Assembly: GCA_002483145.1 (NCBI GenBank) | Contig: DLHJ01000014.1 | Location: forward strand, 248,001-312,000 | Direction of reading: 5' to 3' | Source of the DNA: Cellvibrio sp. UBA7671 | Lineage (GTDB): Bacteria; Pseudomonadota; Gammaproteobacteria; Pseudomonadales; Cellvibrionaceae | DNA length: 64,000 bases | Shown: one piece after another, positions 36,891 through 46,621 of the stretch | Numbering within the stretch: the stretch's first letter is position 1 | Layout: each line of letters starts with the position of its first letter | Notes under the pieces: model-generated | Told to the model about the DNA's origin: nothing | Seen by the model: the letters and a program-made list of their open reading frames with translations, nothing else | Database searches by the model: none | Translations under genes and position numbers: made by a program

Positions 36891-38600
36891 TCAATCATCG
36901 CTCACCCATGAAAAAGCGACTTCGACGATATTACCGCATCCCAGATAGGTAACGGTACCACAAAGTTTCTCCACCAGCGCAATACCGCGCCCGCTATAAC
37001 CGAATGACGTCAGATTGTCGGTAGAACGCTGCTGATGATCAAAGCCGTCACCACTGTCTTCAATGCGCACTTTTAATAGCCCGCCATTCTCATTGGTCTT
37101 GTGGGAGATATTAATGCGCACAAACCCTTCAGTGACTTGATTAATTCGCTGCTCGCGCAACTCATAATAATCGGAAAAACCATCCGGTGTTTTTTTGAGT
37201 TCAGAATCCAGTTTTAATACGCCATGCTCAAGGGCATTGGTGTATAGCTCGGCGAGAATGGTGTAAAGCGTGCTGCTAAACGCGCGCAAGCTGGGCACCT
37301 CCATCAGAACATTTAGCAGCATCGGCAGTGGATCAAATACTTTGAAGCTAGTGGGTTTGACTTCAAACCCCATGGTCCATTCAATTTCCGAGTTGCCAAA
37401 TTTGTCGCTAGCTTCTTTAGCGAAACTATTCACCCGTGCAGGTTCATCCATGCGAATCTCAAGCAAGGATAAATCATCATCTTTTTCACCACTGCCAACA
37501 AATTGCTGCACACTTTCAATGATGTCGTTAAATAAAAGTTCGGGGTTGCTGTTGCGACTAAATACCGCCTTCAAGCGCTCTTCACCAAACATATCACCAT
37601 CTGCATTGCGCGCCTCATGAATTCCATCCGACCAGACAAAAATCCGGTCCTCCTTCTGTAATTCAAAATATTCACAATTATCTTTAAAGGCGCGATTGGA
37701 TAACACACCGAGCGGCAAATGGGTTGATTTAACTGGGGTGATATTGCCCTCTTGATGGTGATATACAAAACAATCGGGCAAACCACCATTCCAGATTTTC
37801 AAACGTTTTTTGCGGAAATTGATATCCATCATGGTGGCGCAACAAAAAATCCCTACCGGTAAAATATTTTTTAATTTGCCATTTATTTCACGCAAGATAT
37901 CGGTCATGGAAAAGCCTTTCGACACCATACCGTAAAAAGTAGATGCCAAAGGCATAGCGCCAATTGCAGCGGGCAGACCATGGCCAGTAAAATCGCCAAG
38001 CAACACCATCATGCTGCCATTAGGACGCATAGCGGCGACCAATACATCGCCGTTAAATACCGCAAGCGACGATAAAAAATAACGGACATTACTGGCATTC
38101 AAGCAACCGCTGTGTGCGACATTGTCAAACACGTGTTTTGCAACGGTTTGTTCCTGCAATAAACGATTGTTGTACTGCACGATTTGGTTGCGCTGCGTCA
38201 GCATTGTGCTGTGCATCTCGCGCATACGGTTGAAGGATTTTATTTTGGCTTGCAGGATAATGCGGTTGTAAGGTTTGGAGAGAAAATCATCGCCACCAGC
38301 ATCCAGGCACTGCACCAGGGATTCAGTATCGGAAAGGGAGGTGAGAAATATAATAGGGACTAATTCATCGCCCGCAAGCTCTTTGATTTTGCGCGCCGCA
38401 CCAAAACCATCAAGTTCTGGCATGAGCGCATCGAGCAACACAATATCGGGTTTTTCAGCGGAGTAGACCTGAATCGCTTCAAGCCCGTTACAAGCGGAAA
38501 CAACGTGATGGCCTTCTTTGCGAACAATACTTTCAAGGATGAGCCTGTCAGTGTCTGTATCATCGGCAACCAAAATTTTTAAACGCCGGACATCATTCAT
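36891..38600 (-). CDS. HsbR-like response regulator with PP2C phosphatase and anti-sigma-kinase domains
   Basis: A 569-residue, three-part regulator. It has a receiver domain (VADDTDTDRL, phospho-Asp57 in VLLDALMPELDG), a SpoIIE/PP2C phosphatase (FTGHGLPAAIG, VWSDGIHEA, EKDDDLSLLEI) and a C-terminal RsbW-type HATPase (ILAELYTNALEHGVLKL, IEDSGDGFD, GYSGRGIALVEKL). It can thus both phosphorylate and dephosphorylate a STAS partner, presumably the protein encoded just upstream. The ATG at 38600 has GGAAG upstream; an earlier start at 38621 is in frame. Its place between fliK and fliJ matches some Pseudomonas species. Confidence 0.88.
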   Translation of the reverse strand: MNDVRRLKILVADDTDTDRLILESIVRKEGHHVVSACNGLEAIQVYSAEKPDIVLLDALMPELDGFGAARKIKELAGDELVPIIFLTSLSDTESLVQCLDAGGDDFLSKPYNRIILQAKIKSFNRMREMHSTMLTQRNQIVQYNNRLLQEQTVAKHVFDNVAHSGCLNASNVRYFLSSLAVFNGDVLVAAMRPNGSMMVLLGDFTGHGLPAAIGAMPLASTFYGMVSKGFSMTDILREINGKLKNILPVGIFCCATMMDINFRKKRLKIWNGGLPDCFVYHHQEGNITPVKSTHLPLGVLSNRAFKDNCEYFELQKEDRIFVWSDGIHEARNADGDMFGEERLKAVFSRNSNPELLFNDIIESVQQFVGSGEKDDDLSLLEIRMDEPARVNSFAKEASDKFGNSEIEWTMGFEVKPTSFKVFDPLPMLLNVLMEVPSLRAFSSTLYTILAELYTNALEHGVLKLDSELKKTPDGFSDYYELREQRINQVTEGFVRINISHKTNENGGLLKVRIEDSGDGFDHQQRSTDNLTSFGYSGRGIALVEKLCGTVTYLGCGNIVEVAFSWVSDD

Positions 38601-38651
38601 AAAATCGCTTCCATACATCACTCAACACGCAATTTGGGCATGCATGGCCAC

Positions 38652-38957
38652 CTATTGGATATCAAATAATTGCTCAAAATTGGAAATTAATAAAATCTTT
38701 TTCACATCCGGTGCACAATTCACAATCTGGATATTGGATTGTTCGCCGCCCGCATAATCACGCAACAGCAATAACATGCCTAAGGCCGAACTATCCAGAT
38801 AAGAAGTACCCTGCAAATCGACACGGTAATGAATGGGAGCTTGGGCGAGCTTTTCATACGCTCCGCGAAACTCCTGGTGGGAACTAAAATCGAAACGGCC
38901 CTGGATATAAATAGTGACTTGATTGCCATCAGGGGAAACTGTTGACGTGATCGCCAT
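38652..38957 (-). CDS. STAS-domain anti-sigma-factor antagonist, HsbA-like
   Basis: A 101-residue STAS protein. The conserved phospho-site is YLDSSALGML, with Ser57 the likely target by comparison with SpoIIAA. In Pseudomonas the orthologue HsbA binds either the anti-sigma factor FlgM or a diguanylate cyclase depending on its phosphorylation, switching between swimming and attachment. No FlgM gene is in this window. It is the first gene of the three-gene set, 51 bases before the regulator. Confidence 0.88.
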   Translation of the reverse strand: MAITSTVSPDGNQVTIYIQGRFDFSSHQEFRGAYEKLAQAPIHYRVDLQGTSYLDSSALGMLLLLRDYAGGEQSNIQIVNCAPDVKKILLISNFEQLFDIQ

Positions 38958-39022
38958 GTCTTACCTCATCAAAAAACTCTGAACATTCCTGATACGAGTC
39001 GGCAGGAAGTAACCCACTACCC

Positions 39023-39039
39023 TGCACCAGCACAACCTA
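39023..39039 (-). promoter_or_regulatory. Weak sigma-54-like element before the anti-sigma-antagonist gene
   Basis: The minus strand reads TAGGTTG-TGCTG-GTGCA. GG and GC are at the right spacing, but the rest of the -24 box is poor. The predicted leader is about 55 nt. Confidence 0.3.
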
Positions 39040-39149
39040 AGGATAGCCTATAAAACTATAGTTGCTGGGGACTTACACAATATAACCAGTAAGCGATAAA
39101 ACTGCTCTAAATGGCCAATTTACAATAACTATTGCGTTGCGGGTCCGGG

Positions 39150-39605
39150 TTATTGGCCGTTGTCCGACTGCCGCCGTAACTGCTGCGAGCTTAATTCATC
39201 CATTTCTTTCTGCAAGCGTTTATCGAGCAGAAGATTATCTTCCTGCTGCAAGCGAGTGATTAAATCCTCAATAGATTTTCGTTTTTGATGTTTAACGCGC
39301 CATTGTTGCTGCAAGGATTCAAGTATCGCTTTGTAACGCTGTACTTTGGCTTCTTGCTCACGGCAGGCTTCATTGAGACGATTGATGAACGTACTGTAAT
39401 TGATCAACTCGTGGGCAAGAACACCCTCGCGCAACTCCCCCTGCGCATGCAGATACTGGGTGGCATACTCACGCAAATCCGCCAGTTGCATTTCCTCCTG
39501 TGCAAGCTGTTCGCGAAACTGGCTGAGTTTTTTGGCTGCTTCATCCTCCTGACGCACAGCCAATGTCAGCACCACCTGCATACGTTTAGCGCGGGATTCA
39601 GCCAT
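39150..39605 (-). CDS. fliJ: Flagellar export chaperone FliJ
   Basis: A 151-residue protein that is almost all coiled coil (heptads from about 10 to 140, rich in Gln, Glu and Arg). FliJ links the FliI ATPase ring to FlhA, like the gamma stalk of ATP synthase. It follows fliI by 67 bases, which is wider than most gaps in this operon. Confidence 0.9.
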   Translation of the reverse strand: MAESRAKRMQVVLTLAVRQEDEAAKKLSQFREQLAQEEMQLADLREYATQYLHAQGELREGVLAHELINYSTFINRLNEACREQEAKVQRYKAILESLQQQWRVKHQKRKSIEDLITRLQQEDNLLLDKRLQKEMDELSSQQLRRQSDNGQ

Positions 39606-39672
39606 GACAGGGGCTCGCTGCTAGATAACCCAAGTTAATTTACCTTTTGTTTTTTTATTGGCGATTGGTTTT

Positions 39673-41058
39673 TTATCGTTGCCGATGTTGCTGCGCCAGC
39701 GGGCTGTTAGCTTTGCTATTGGCGGGTGGCTTGAGTAACACTTTTAGATTCGCGATAGACTCCGGCAGACGCACCCCCTGCTTGATCCCCTGCTGGATGA
39801 ACGCGCGCAAGTGCGGGAAGCGTTCGATAGCCGCATCAGTTTCCGGATCAGCTCCCGGTGTGTAAGCACCAATGGCAATTAAATCGCGGTTCTGTTGATA
39901 GCGCGCCAACAGTTGTTTAAACCGTTGCATCATTTTCAAATGGTCGTCATCAACGATATTTTGCATAGCCCGGCTAATCGATGCCTCGACATCAATTGCG
40001 GGGTAAACGCCCTCCTCCGCCAAGCGCCGCGATAGCACCACATGGCCATCAAGAATTGCGCGCGCCGAATCGGCAATCGGGTCTTGCAAATCATCACCTT
40101 CCGTCAATACGGTATAAAAAGCAGTAATTGAACCCTCACCTTCTGCCGCATTACCGGCGCGTTCGACTAACTGTGGAATTTTCGCAAACACCGAGGGCGG
40201 ATATCCTTTAGTAGCGGGCGGCTCGCCAATTGCCAGTGCAATTTCACGCTGCGCCTGCGCAAAGCGCGTTAATGAATCCATTAGCAAAAGCACGTTTAAT
40301 CCCTGGTCGCGATAATATTCAGCGATGCGGCTAGACAACTGCGATGCGCGCAACCGCATTAAAGGAGCATCGTCGGCGGGTGATGCAACCACAACCGCGC
40401 GGCGCAAACCTTCCTCACCGAGGATGTGATCAATAAATTCTTTTACTTCACGGCCACGCTCGCCTACCAACCCCACAACAACTACGTCTGCTGTCGTAAA
40501 GCGGGTCATCATTCCCAGGAGCACACTTTTACCCACACCGGAACCGGCCATTAAACCCAGACGCTGGCCACGCCCAACGGTAATCAGTGCATTGATTGCA
40601 CGCACACCTACATCCAAGGGCTCGCTGATGGGATGACGCTGCAAGGGATTAATTTCGTGCGGAGTGAAATCGAGGAATTCATCGCCAACGAGTGGGCCTT
40701 TACCATCCAACGGTTGGCCGATGCCATTCACAACACGGCCTAACAAATGCGGGCCAACCCGCATCCCCATTTGGGTGGCAATGGGCACGACGCGCGCACC
40801 TGGCTGCAAACCTTCAACGCGTTTAATCGGCATTAAAAAAACTTTATCGCCAGAAAAACCAACCACTTCTGCTTCAATACGGCGGTTGTCACTATTGATA
40901 ATTTCACACTGGCGGCCGACAGATACATTCAAACCCACTGCTTCAAGAGTCAATCCGACTGAACGGGTAATACGCCCTTCTGCCTGAGGTTCCACCACAA
41001 CTAACTTACGCGGTGCGTAAGTGCGTAAACGAGAACCAATAGATTGACGTTCTGACAT
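39673..41058 (-). CDS. fliI: Flagellum-specific ATPase FliI
   Basis: The hexameric ATPase of flagellar export (461 residues), related to F1 beta. Walker A is [11 protein letters not shown], Walker B is [28 protein letters not shown], and [10 protein letters not shown] is typical. Its start lies 2 bases after the fliH stop. Confidence 0.97.
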   Translation of the reverse strand: MSERQSIGSRLRTYAPRKLVVVEPQAEGRITRSVGLTLEAVGLNVSVGRQCEIINSDNRRIEAEVVGFSGDKVFLMPIKRVEGLQPGARVVPIATQMGMRVGPHLLGRVVNGIGQPLDGKGPLVGDEFLDFTPHEINPLQRHPISEPLDVGVRAINALITVGRGQRLGLMAGSGVGKSVLLGMMTRFTTADVVVVGLVGERGREVKEFIDHILGEEGLRRAVVVASPADDAPLMRLRASQLSSRIAEYYRDQGLNVLLLMDSLTRFAQAQREIALAIGEPPATKGYPPSVFAKIPQLVERAGNAAEGEGSITAFYTVLTEGDDLQDPIADSARAILDGHVVLSRRLAEEGVYPAIDVEASISRAMQNIVDDDHLKMMQRFKQLLARYQQNRDLIAIGAYTPGADPETDAAIERFPHLRAFIQQGIKQGVRLPESIANLKVLLKPPANSKANSPLAQQHRQR

Positions 41059-41060
41059 GC

Positions 41061-41960
41061 TTACACCTCATCCTGTTGATCAGGTTTCAGGTCAGATTTT
41101 TTTTCACGTTCTTTCTCGTTCTCCAGTTCCGCTTTATGCAACATATTTCCGTGAGCAAACGCATCATCACCTTCGTCATCGTCTCTGTCTCCACTCGCTA
41201 ACTGCTTGGAAATAAATTGTTCCAACACGGTTTGCAAACGCGATGACACAGAAAAATCCACGCGGCTTTCCGGAGTTTCAATTCGGCAACCACCGGGCAA
41301 CAATTCCCCATCGCCAAAAAAACTCCAGGCTAATTGCTGTTCTGCAGCATAGGTTTCAACAGCGGCGAGATCGTCGGGATTTAAACAAACACGGATATTT
41401 TTACTGCCAATAGGCAATGCATCCACCGCATTTCTTACTAAACCGACAATATGGGAGGAATCCGTCAGTAATTCGCGCTGCACCACACTTTGGGTGAGCG
41501 TGCAAATCACATCCAGTAATAAATGTTCTACATCGGTATCTTGTGCGTTGATGGGTTCGAGCAATGCATTGGCCAATTTTTGAAAACGCTGCTGCTCGGC
41601 AACCAACTGCGCGCGCATTTCCATTAGTCCCTGCTGGCGCCCGGCTTCATAACCCTCGGAATTGCCTTTAGTAAAACCTTCCTTATGCCCCTGCTCAAAA
41701 CCGTCTTTTTCTGCAGTGTCAAAAATCGCCTGCATCTCCTCGGCGGTCATGCCTAATTGTGGTGGCGCTTCCGGCTCGGGGATTTCAACGGTTTCAATCG
41801 TTTCTTTTTCGCGGCGCAACAACCGCTCACGTCGTTCACGTGCTTCTTTTTCTGCCGACGACAAAATTTTGCCGTGTTCCGTAATCGGGGGAATTACCCA
41901 AGTCGTGGCATTTTCGACCACTTCAGCGGGAATACGATTTAGCAAACTGTTATCCGACAT
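41061..41960 (-). CDS. fliH: Flagellar export regulator FliH
   Basis: A 299-residue stator-like regulator of FliI. It has a charged, coiled-coil N-terminus with the GxxxG-type run ([26 protein letters not shown]) typical of FliH and a C-terminal globular part (ICLNPDDL-like [27 protein letters not shown]). The C-terminal tail is long and highly charged. It is separated from fliG by a 113-base repeat-bearing spacer. Confidence 0.93.
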   Translation of the reverse strand: MSDNSLLNRIPAEVVENATTWVIPPITEHGKILSSAEKEARERRERLLRREKETIETVEIPEPEAPPQLGMTAEEMQAIFDTAEKDGFEQGHKEGFTKGNSEGYEAGRQQGLMEMRAQLVAEQQRFQKLANALLEPINAQDTDVEHLLLDVICTLTQSVVQRELLTDSSHIVGLVRNAVDALPIGSKNIRVCLNPDDLAAVETYAAEQQLAWSFFGDGELLPGGCRIETPESRVDFSVSSRLQTVLEQFISKQLASGDRDDDEGDDAFAHGNMLHKAELENEKEREKKSDLKPDQQDEV

Positions 41961-41981
41961 GGACGCTCTATCTCAATTTGG

Positions 41982-42058
41982 ATACCCGCGTTCGCGGGTA
42001 TGACGAGCAATGTACTGCTATGACGAGAAATGTACTTCTATGATGAGAAATGTATTTT
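41982..42058. repeat. REP-like palindrome followed by three 20-bp tandem repeats
   Basis: A palindrome ATACCCGCG-TT-CGCGGGTAT (41982-42001) is followed by three direct repeats of 20 bases (41999-42018, 42019-42038, 42039-42058; unit TATGACGAGAAATGTACTTC with few changes). The same palindrome with the flanking GG and TGACGA occurs again at 56183-56209. Confidence 0.85.
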
Positions 42059-42073
42059 TCAACGACCCCGTAC

Positions 42074-43105
42074 TTAAACCATTTGGTCGCCACCGCCGCC
42101 CAACATAATTTCGCCAGCATCGGCCATACGGCGCGCGGTAATAAGGATTTCTTTTTGCGCGGCTTCCACATCGGCCAAACGCATTGGGGGTTTGGTTTCC
42201 AAATCGTCGCGCAACAATTCGGCGGCACGCTTGGACATATTTTTGAAGATTTTTTCTTTGAGTTCGTCGTCTGCACCTTTAAGTGCAACCACCAACACGT
42301 CCGAGGACACTTCGCGCAGCAGCGCCTGGATTCCGCGGTCGTCCACCTCTTTGAGGTTTTCGAACACGAACATCAGATCCTGGATTTGGTTGCCCATATC
42401 CTCGTCGATTTCTTTGATGCCTTCCATCAATTCGGCTTCAATAGAACCATCCAGATTGTTCATAATTTCCGCCGCCACTTTGTAACCACCCATGGCTTTG
42501 GTTTGCGATGCCGCATTGCCCGAGAATTGTTTTTCCAGAATATCGTTCAATTCTTGCAACGCGCTCGGCTGTACGGTGTCCAGCGAGGCGACGCGCATCA
42601 TAATATCGAGGCGAACTTTCTCGGGGAAATATCCCAAAATTTCTGCGGATTGATCTGAATCCAGATAGGCGATCACAATCGCCTGAATCTGCGGGTGTTC
42701 GTTGCGAATAATATCGGCAACGGAACGCGCTTCCATCCATTTGAGCGTATCCAGACCTGTGGTATTGCCACCAATCAAAATACGGTCGATCAAACTATTC
42801 GCTTTATCTTCACCTAGCGCAGTGACCAGCATTTTGCGGATGTAATTATCAGCTCCCACACCAAGCCCAGTGAGCGTGCGCACTTCATCTAAAAAGTTAC
42901 CGAGCACAGCATGTACTTCTGATTGCTGCACATTTTGCAACTGGGTCATTGCAGCACCAATCCGCTGCACCTCTTTTGGCCCCATGTGCTTGAGTATTTC
43001 TGCTGCGTCCGATTCACCCAGCGACATCAATAAAATGGCCGCCTGATCAACGTAGCGCAGTTTAAGTTTGGCTTTATCGACCGCTTTATCGTTAGCTTCA
43101 GTCAT
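42074..43105 (-). CDS. fliG: Flagellar motor switch protein FliG
   Basis: The rotor protein that contacts the stators (343 residues). It has an N-terminal FliF-binding domain (AAILLMSLGESDAAEILKHMGPKEVQ), the middle EHPQ motif (RNEHPQIQAIVIAYL) and a C-terminal torque helix with charged residues (DDRGIQALLREVSSDVLVVALKGADDELKEKIF). Its start overlaps the fliF end by 8 bases. Confidence 0.97.
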   Translation of the reverse strand: MTEANDKAVDKAKLKLRYVDQAAILLMSLGESDAAEILKHMGPKEVQRIGAAMTQLQNVQQSEVHAVLGNFLDEVRTLTGLGVGADNYIRKMLVTALGEDKANSLIDRILIGGNTTGLDTLKWMEARSVADIIRNEHPQIQAIVIAYLDSDQSAEILGYFPEKVRLDIMMRVASLDTVQPSALQELNDILEKQFSGNAASQTKAMGGYKVAAEIMNNLDGSIEAELMEGIKEIDEDMGNQIQDLMFVFENLKEVDDRGIQALLREVSSDVLVVALKGADDELKEKIFKNMSKRAAELLRDDLETKPPMRLADVEAAQKEILITARRMADAGEIMLGGGGDQMV

Positions 43106-44798
43106 CGCGATTTATCCACTGTTTCACTACCTGAGCCACACGGCCCGGGTCATCGGCAATCAAACCTTTAATGGCGTTCAGTTGTGCTTCGTAACCTTCT
43201 TCCGGGCTGGGCAATAACAGCGCCGAGCCGCCGGTCAGTGTGACAGTTTCATCAGACATGCCATCTAACCCGCCAGCGCCAGCTGCTTCCAGAGCGGCCA
43301 ATTGACGGGCCTCTTCTTGTTCTGCCAGCGCGCCACCTTGTTTGGACAAACTTTTAAACATAGGGCGGAGCAAGCCAAATATGATCAACAGAATAACCAG
43401 CACACTGGCGATATATTTAATATTGGGAATAATCCATTGCTCCCACCAAGGTACGTCTACCATCACACTGGGATCCTCCACGCGATTGGCAAACGCCGAG
43501 TTCAAAACATTGACGCTATCGCCACGCACAGCACTGAAACCCACTGCGTCACGTACCAGTATAGACAAGCGTTCCAATTCGTTTTCTGTCCAGGGCACCA
43601 TGGTTTCAGTACCGTCTGCATTTTTAACAACCTTATCATCGACAACGACAGCAACGGTCAGGCGCTTAAGGGTTCCCTGTTGATGCTTCGTGTAACTAAC
43701 CGTGCGGTCCAGTTCGTAATTACGAGTTGCCTGTTCGCGGTTATTGGTCGGTTGCGCAGCAGCAACTGGCTGGCCAGTGGCAGGATCAATTTGTTCCGGC
43801 GCTTCCGCAGTGCCTGGTGGTTGATTGGTTAGGGCGCCAGGAATACCGGCAGCAACATCGCCCGCGCGGCGGGTTTCATTGAGGGTTTGCTCAGAGCGGA
43901 TTGCCGGTAAGTCCGGGTTAAAGGTTTCGGCCGCCTGCTCTACCGCCGTAAAATCGATATCAGCGCTCACTTCTGCACGGAATTTACCACCGCCAACCAC
44001 CGGTTCCAAAATACCGTTTATGCGTTTGATTACGCTGTTTTCGACCTCCTTGGAATATTGGTGTTGCTTCGCGGCCATCAACAAATCAGCACTGTCTTCG
44101 CCGGTGGAAATTAAATTGCCGTGTTGGTCTACCACCGTCACATCGGCCATTTTCATTCCAGGCACTGAGGATGCCACCAAATTCATAATGGCTTTGACTT
44201 GCGCAGGCTCAACACTGCGGCCAGCAAACACTTCCACAAATACCGATGCCGTTGGATTAGTTACATCGCGTACAAATACGGTTTTTTTCGGAATTGCCAA
44301 ATGCACGCGCGCGTTACGAATACTGGTAATACTGGTAATGGTGCGCGCTAACTCGCCTTCAATGCTGCGCTGATAACGGGTGTTTTCCACGAATTGGCTG
44401 GTGCCTAGTGGCTGCTCTTTATCCATCAATTCAAAGCCCTGGGTCGGGCTGGAAGGCAAACCGAACTCAGCGAGTTTCAACCGCGCCATGTGCACATCTT
44501 CGCTAGCGACTAAAATCGCACCGCTGTTTTCGTCCACCTTGAATTTGATTTGGTTTTGTTCAAGCACGTCCACCACATTGGCGGCATCAAGGTTATCCAT
44601 GCGGCCATACAGCGGGCGGTAATCCTCGCCCTGCATCCACATCACAATCGCAAAACCAATCGCAACACTGGCCGCGAGGGTGATCATCAAACCGACTTGG
44701 CGCAGCAAATTCAGGTTGCTTAAACCTTCCAAAAAATCGCCACCCAATTTCGGTTGCGCTGGTGCATTTTCAGATTCGGAAGCGGCAGACGTAGCCAT
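43098..44798 (-). CDS. fliF: Flagellar MS-ring protein FliF
   Basis: The base on which the flagellum is built (566 residues). Two membrane helices (QVGLMITLAASVAIGFAIVMW near the start, YIASVLVILLIIFGLL near the end) flank a large periplasmic part with ring-building motifs (VHLAIPKKTVFVRD, ADIDFTAVEQAAETFNPD). The C-terminal tail (PEEGYEAQLNAIKGLIADDPGRVAQVVKQWI) binds FliG. Confidence 0.97.
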   Translation of the reverse strand: MATSAASESENAPAQPKLGGDFLEGLSNLNLLRQVGLMITLAASVAIGFAIVMWMQGEDYRPLYGRMDNLDAANVVDVLEQNQIKFKVDENSGAILVASEDVHMARLKLAEFGLPSSPTQGFELMDKEQPLGTSQFVENTRYQRSIEGELARTITSITSIRNARVHLAIPKKTVFVRDVTNPTASVFVEVFAGRSVEPAQVKAIMNLVASSVPGMKMADVTVVDQHGNLISTGEDSADLLMAAKQHQYSKEVENSVIKRINGILEPVVGGGKFRAEVSADIDFTAVEQAAETFNPDLPAIRSEQTLNETRRAGDVAAGIPGALTNQPPGTAEAPEQIDPATGQPVAAAQPTNNREQATRNYELDRTVSYTKHQQGTLKRLTVAVVVDDKVVKNADGTETMVPWTENELERLSILVRDAVGFSAVRGDSVNVLNSAFANRVEDPSVMVDVPWWEQWIIPNIKYIASVLVILLIIFGLLRPMFKSLSKQGGALAEQEEARQLAALEAAGAGGLDGMSDETVTLTGGSALLLPSPEEGYEAQLNAIKGLIADDPGRVAQVVKQWINRDD

Positions 44799-44865
44799 AA
44801 TTTCAACACCTTAAACAAATTTTTAATCGCACTGGGTGATGCAACATAACCATCAGGCACAACCA

Positions 44866-45240
44866 TTAAATTGGCATGTTCATCACATCGCGATAGGCAT
44901 CCACTAATTTATTGCGCACCTGCACCATCGCCTGAAACGACACTGAGGCTTTTTGCGAGGCGATCATCACATCGGTAATGTCTACACCGGCAACACCGCG
45001 TTCATAAGCATCCGCCATAGAGCTGGAAGCCTTTTGCACATCATTCACTTTGTTGACTGCCTGCGTCATTAAATCGCCAAAGCTGGGAACTTTTGACGTC
45101 CCCTCAACCGGCAAAGCGCCGAGGCTGCGCATACCGGCCGGTGTATCACCAACGCCCTGCGGGCGCTGAAATGCCTGGGTTTGCGCCTTTAAATTACGCA
45201 TATCGCCTAATAATCGGTTGATATCTACGCGATCAGTCAT
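44866..45240 (-). CDS. fliE: Flagellar hook-basal-body protein FliE
   Basis: The adaptor between MS ring and rod (124 residues from the ATG at 45240, with GAGG upstream; 45255 is also in frame). The C-terminal half is typical: [30 protein letters not shown] and [33 protein letters not shown]. It is the first gene of fliEFGHIJ. Confidence 0.96.
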   Translation of the reverse strand: MTDRVDINRLLGDMRNLKAQTQAFQRPQGVGDTPAGMRSLGALPVEGTSKVPSFGDLMTQAVNKVNDVQKASSSMADAYERGVAGVDITDVMIASQKASVSFQAMVQVRNKLVDAYRDVMNMPI

Positions 45241-45354
45241 GGTATGCCCTCTCAAACAAGCTCAAAACAATCCCAAACAGCCATTTCACTTGTACAACTC
45301 ACAGTGACAATAATTTGGCATTGCCGCCTATAAATCTGTCATTGCAGGGGATTT

Positions 45355-45371
45355 TGCACAAAGCAGGCCAA
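45355..45371 (-). promoter_or_regulatory. Probable sigma-54 promoter of fliEFGHIJ
   Basis: The minus strand reads TTGGCCT-GCTTT-GTGCA; GG and GC spacing is correct and TTGGC and TGCA match. The predicted start is about 100 bases before fliE. The rest of the 260-base gap carries nothing else that I can name. Confidence 0.6.
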
Positions 45372-45500
45372 CCTTTGCCGCCCGGCAATCACTTGCCCCA
45401 AGCTGCGCAAGCATTAATCAATTTGTCGCAGATCCTTAACCGGTTTGTCACCCAGCGCGATTAAGCTCAAGCCGTCACCAACCCCATCAAGGAGTTTTTC

Positions 45501-45701
45501 ATGAGCGACATGAACCAACTAAGCGATCTGGAACTAATCGAAAATGCAATGGCGAGTTTCATCGCCGACGTGGTGATCTCAAAAGGAAAAAAACAACAGA
45601 TACGCCGCAACATGGAATGCCGCCGCAAGTTGGAAGAAAAATGGGAAGAGAAAAAATTACAGCGGGAAACCTGTGAGTATGAATTTGAGTATTTGCACTA
45701 A
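45501..45701 (+). CDS. Small charged protein of unknown function
   Basis: A 66-residue ORF with an excellent AAGGAG ribosome site 8 bases before the ATG. The N-terminal half is acidic and hydrophobic (MSDMNQLSDLELIENAMASFIADVVIS); the C-terminal half is a charged helix (KKQQIRRNMECRRKLEEKWEEKKL). I do not recognise it with certainty; it has the feel of short cytosolic proteins seen in Pseudomonas-related genomes. It points away from fliE and ends just before a large inverted repeat that may end its transcript. Confidence 0.65.
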   Translation: MSDMNQLSDLELIENAMASFIADVVISKGKKQQIRRNMECRRKLEEKWEEKKLQRETCEYEFEYLH

Positions 45702-45719
45702 ATTGCCAGCGCAATTTAA

Positions 45720-45789
45720 TGTAGGGGCGCTGCTTGCCGCGCCCAGATTTTTATCCGGTAATTTGGGCGCAGCAAGCGGCGCCCCTACA
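45720..45789. repeat. Long imperfect inverted repeat (26-bp arms)
   Basis: Two 26-base arms (45720-45745 and 45764-45789) that begin TGTAGGGGCGC and end GCGCCCCTACA pair with only two mismatches around an 18-base loop. The size and GC-rich ends suggest a MITE-like or dispersed intergenic hairpin. Confidence 0.85.
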
Positions 45790-46060
45790 ATAAACGTCAA
45801 TCACCTCATTTGCCGGTGATTGTCAGGTGGGTGTCGCCACCGTAAATTCTAATTTAGGCAACATTCTTTTCTGCGATTCGCTATAAACCTCCCCAACTTT
45901 CACTGCGCCTTTCTTTAAATAAAATCTTCAGCTTCAGTGTATTGCATTTTCTTTTTTCAAGTTGATACCGAGATAAGGATAGTTTTAAGCTCGACTTTAT
46001 TAATAAAACCAAATAAAGCAGAAAAATTATAATGCAACCACACGGTAGCTGCGCATCAAT
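45790..46060. other. Non-coding spacer
   Basis: AT-rich sequence with no ORF, RNA gene or repeat that I can support. Confidence 0.5.
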
Positions 46061-46462
46061 TTATTTGTGTCTACCCTCATGATCCCAAAGCAAGAACATC
46101 TGATTTGAGGTCGATGCCATCGCCTGAATCAAGCGCTCGTTATTAAATGATGGAATTTCCTGAAGTCGTCGTAGCAGTTCGCCAGCGCCTGTAGCTTCAC
46201 TCGGATATGTTACAACACCATTTTTCGTTGCCAGGTGCCACCACACATCCTCTACAAATGGCCCTTGATCAGTTGTTTCAACGGCCACTCCGATTAGTTC
46301 ACTCCAAGCGACGGACTGAGGCTCTTTTTCCGGCCATCGTACATGAGCATAATCTTCATCGAACCAAACCTTTACCGCAGCATATGGGCTCGCCTGCCCC
46401 GCCTTCTCTGCAGATTTTTTGAGCTTAAATTTTGCAAGTAAAGATAAAATCAGATCAAACAT
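46061..46462 (-). CDS. Conserved protein of unknown function
   Basis: A 133-residue protein (ATG at 46462; a TTG one codon earlier is possible). It has an N-terminal hydrophobic segment (FDLILSLLAKFKL), a beta-rich core (VKVWFDEDYAHVRWPEKEPQSVAWSELIGVAVETTDQGPFVEDVWWHL) and a helical end (GAGELLRRLQEIPSFNNERLIQAM). The ETTDQGPFVEDVWW and ATGAGELLRRLQ blocks look like a widespread uncharacterised family, but I cannot name it. It lies alone on the minus strand. Confidence 0.65.
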   Translation of the reverse strand: MFDLILSLLAKFKLKKSAEKAGQASPYAAVKVWFDEDYAHVRWPEKEPQSVAWSELIGVAVETTDQGPFVEDVWWHLATKNGVVTYPSEATGAGELLRRLQEIPSFNNERLIQAMASTSNQMFLLWDHEGRHK

Positions 46463-46621
46463 CAACTATTCCCATTTTTCCAAAATTTTAAACCCGGAAG
46501 AGCTATTAAACAGCGCCTTAAAAAAATCAGTGGAAAAACTTTTCCGGCTGTACGCACAACAATCAGAGAACTACATATCTTCAGAGCTGAATTAAATCTT
46601 ATCCTTCCCCATTAAATGTTC

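Noticed and set aside
42050-42658. A 202-codon plus-strand ORF inside fliG
   Set aside because: It is antisense to clear FliG motifs and rich in Phe and His; no independent support.
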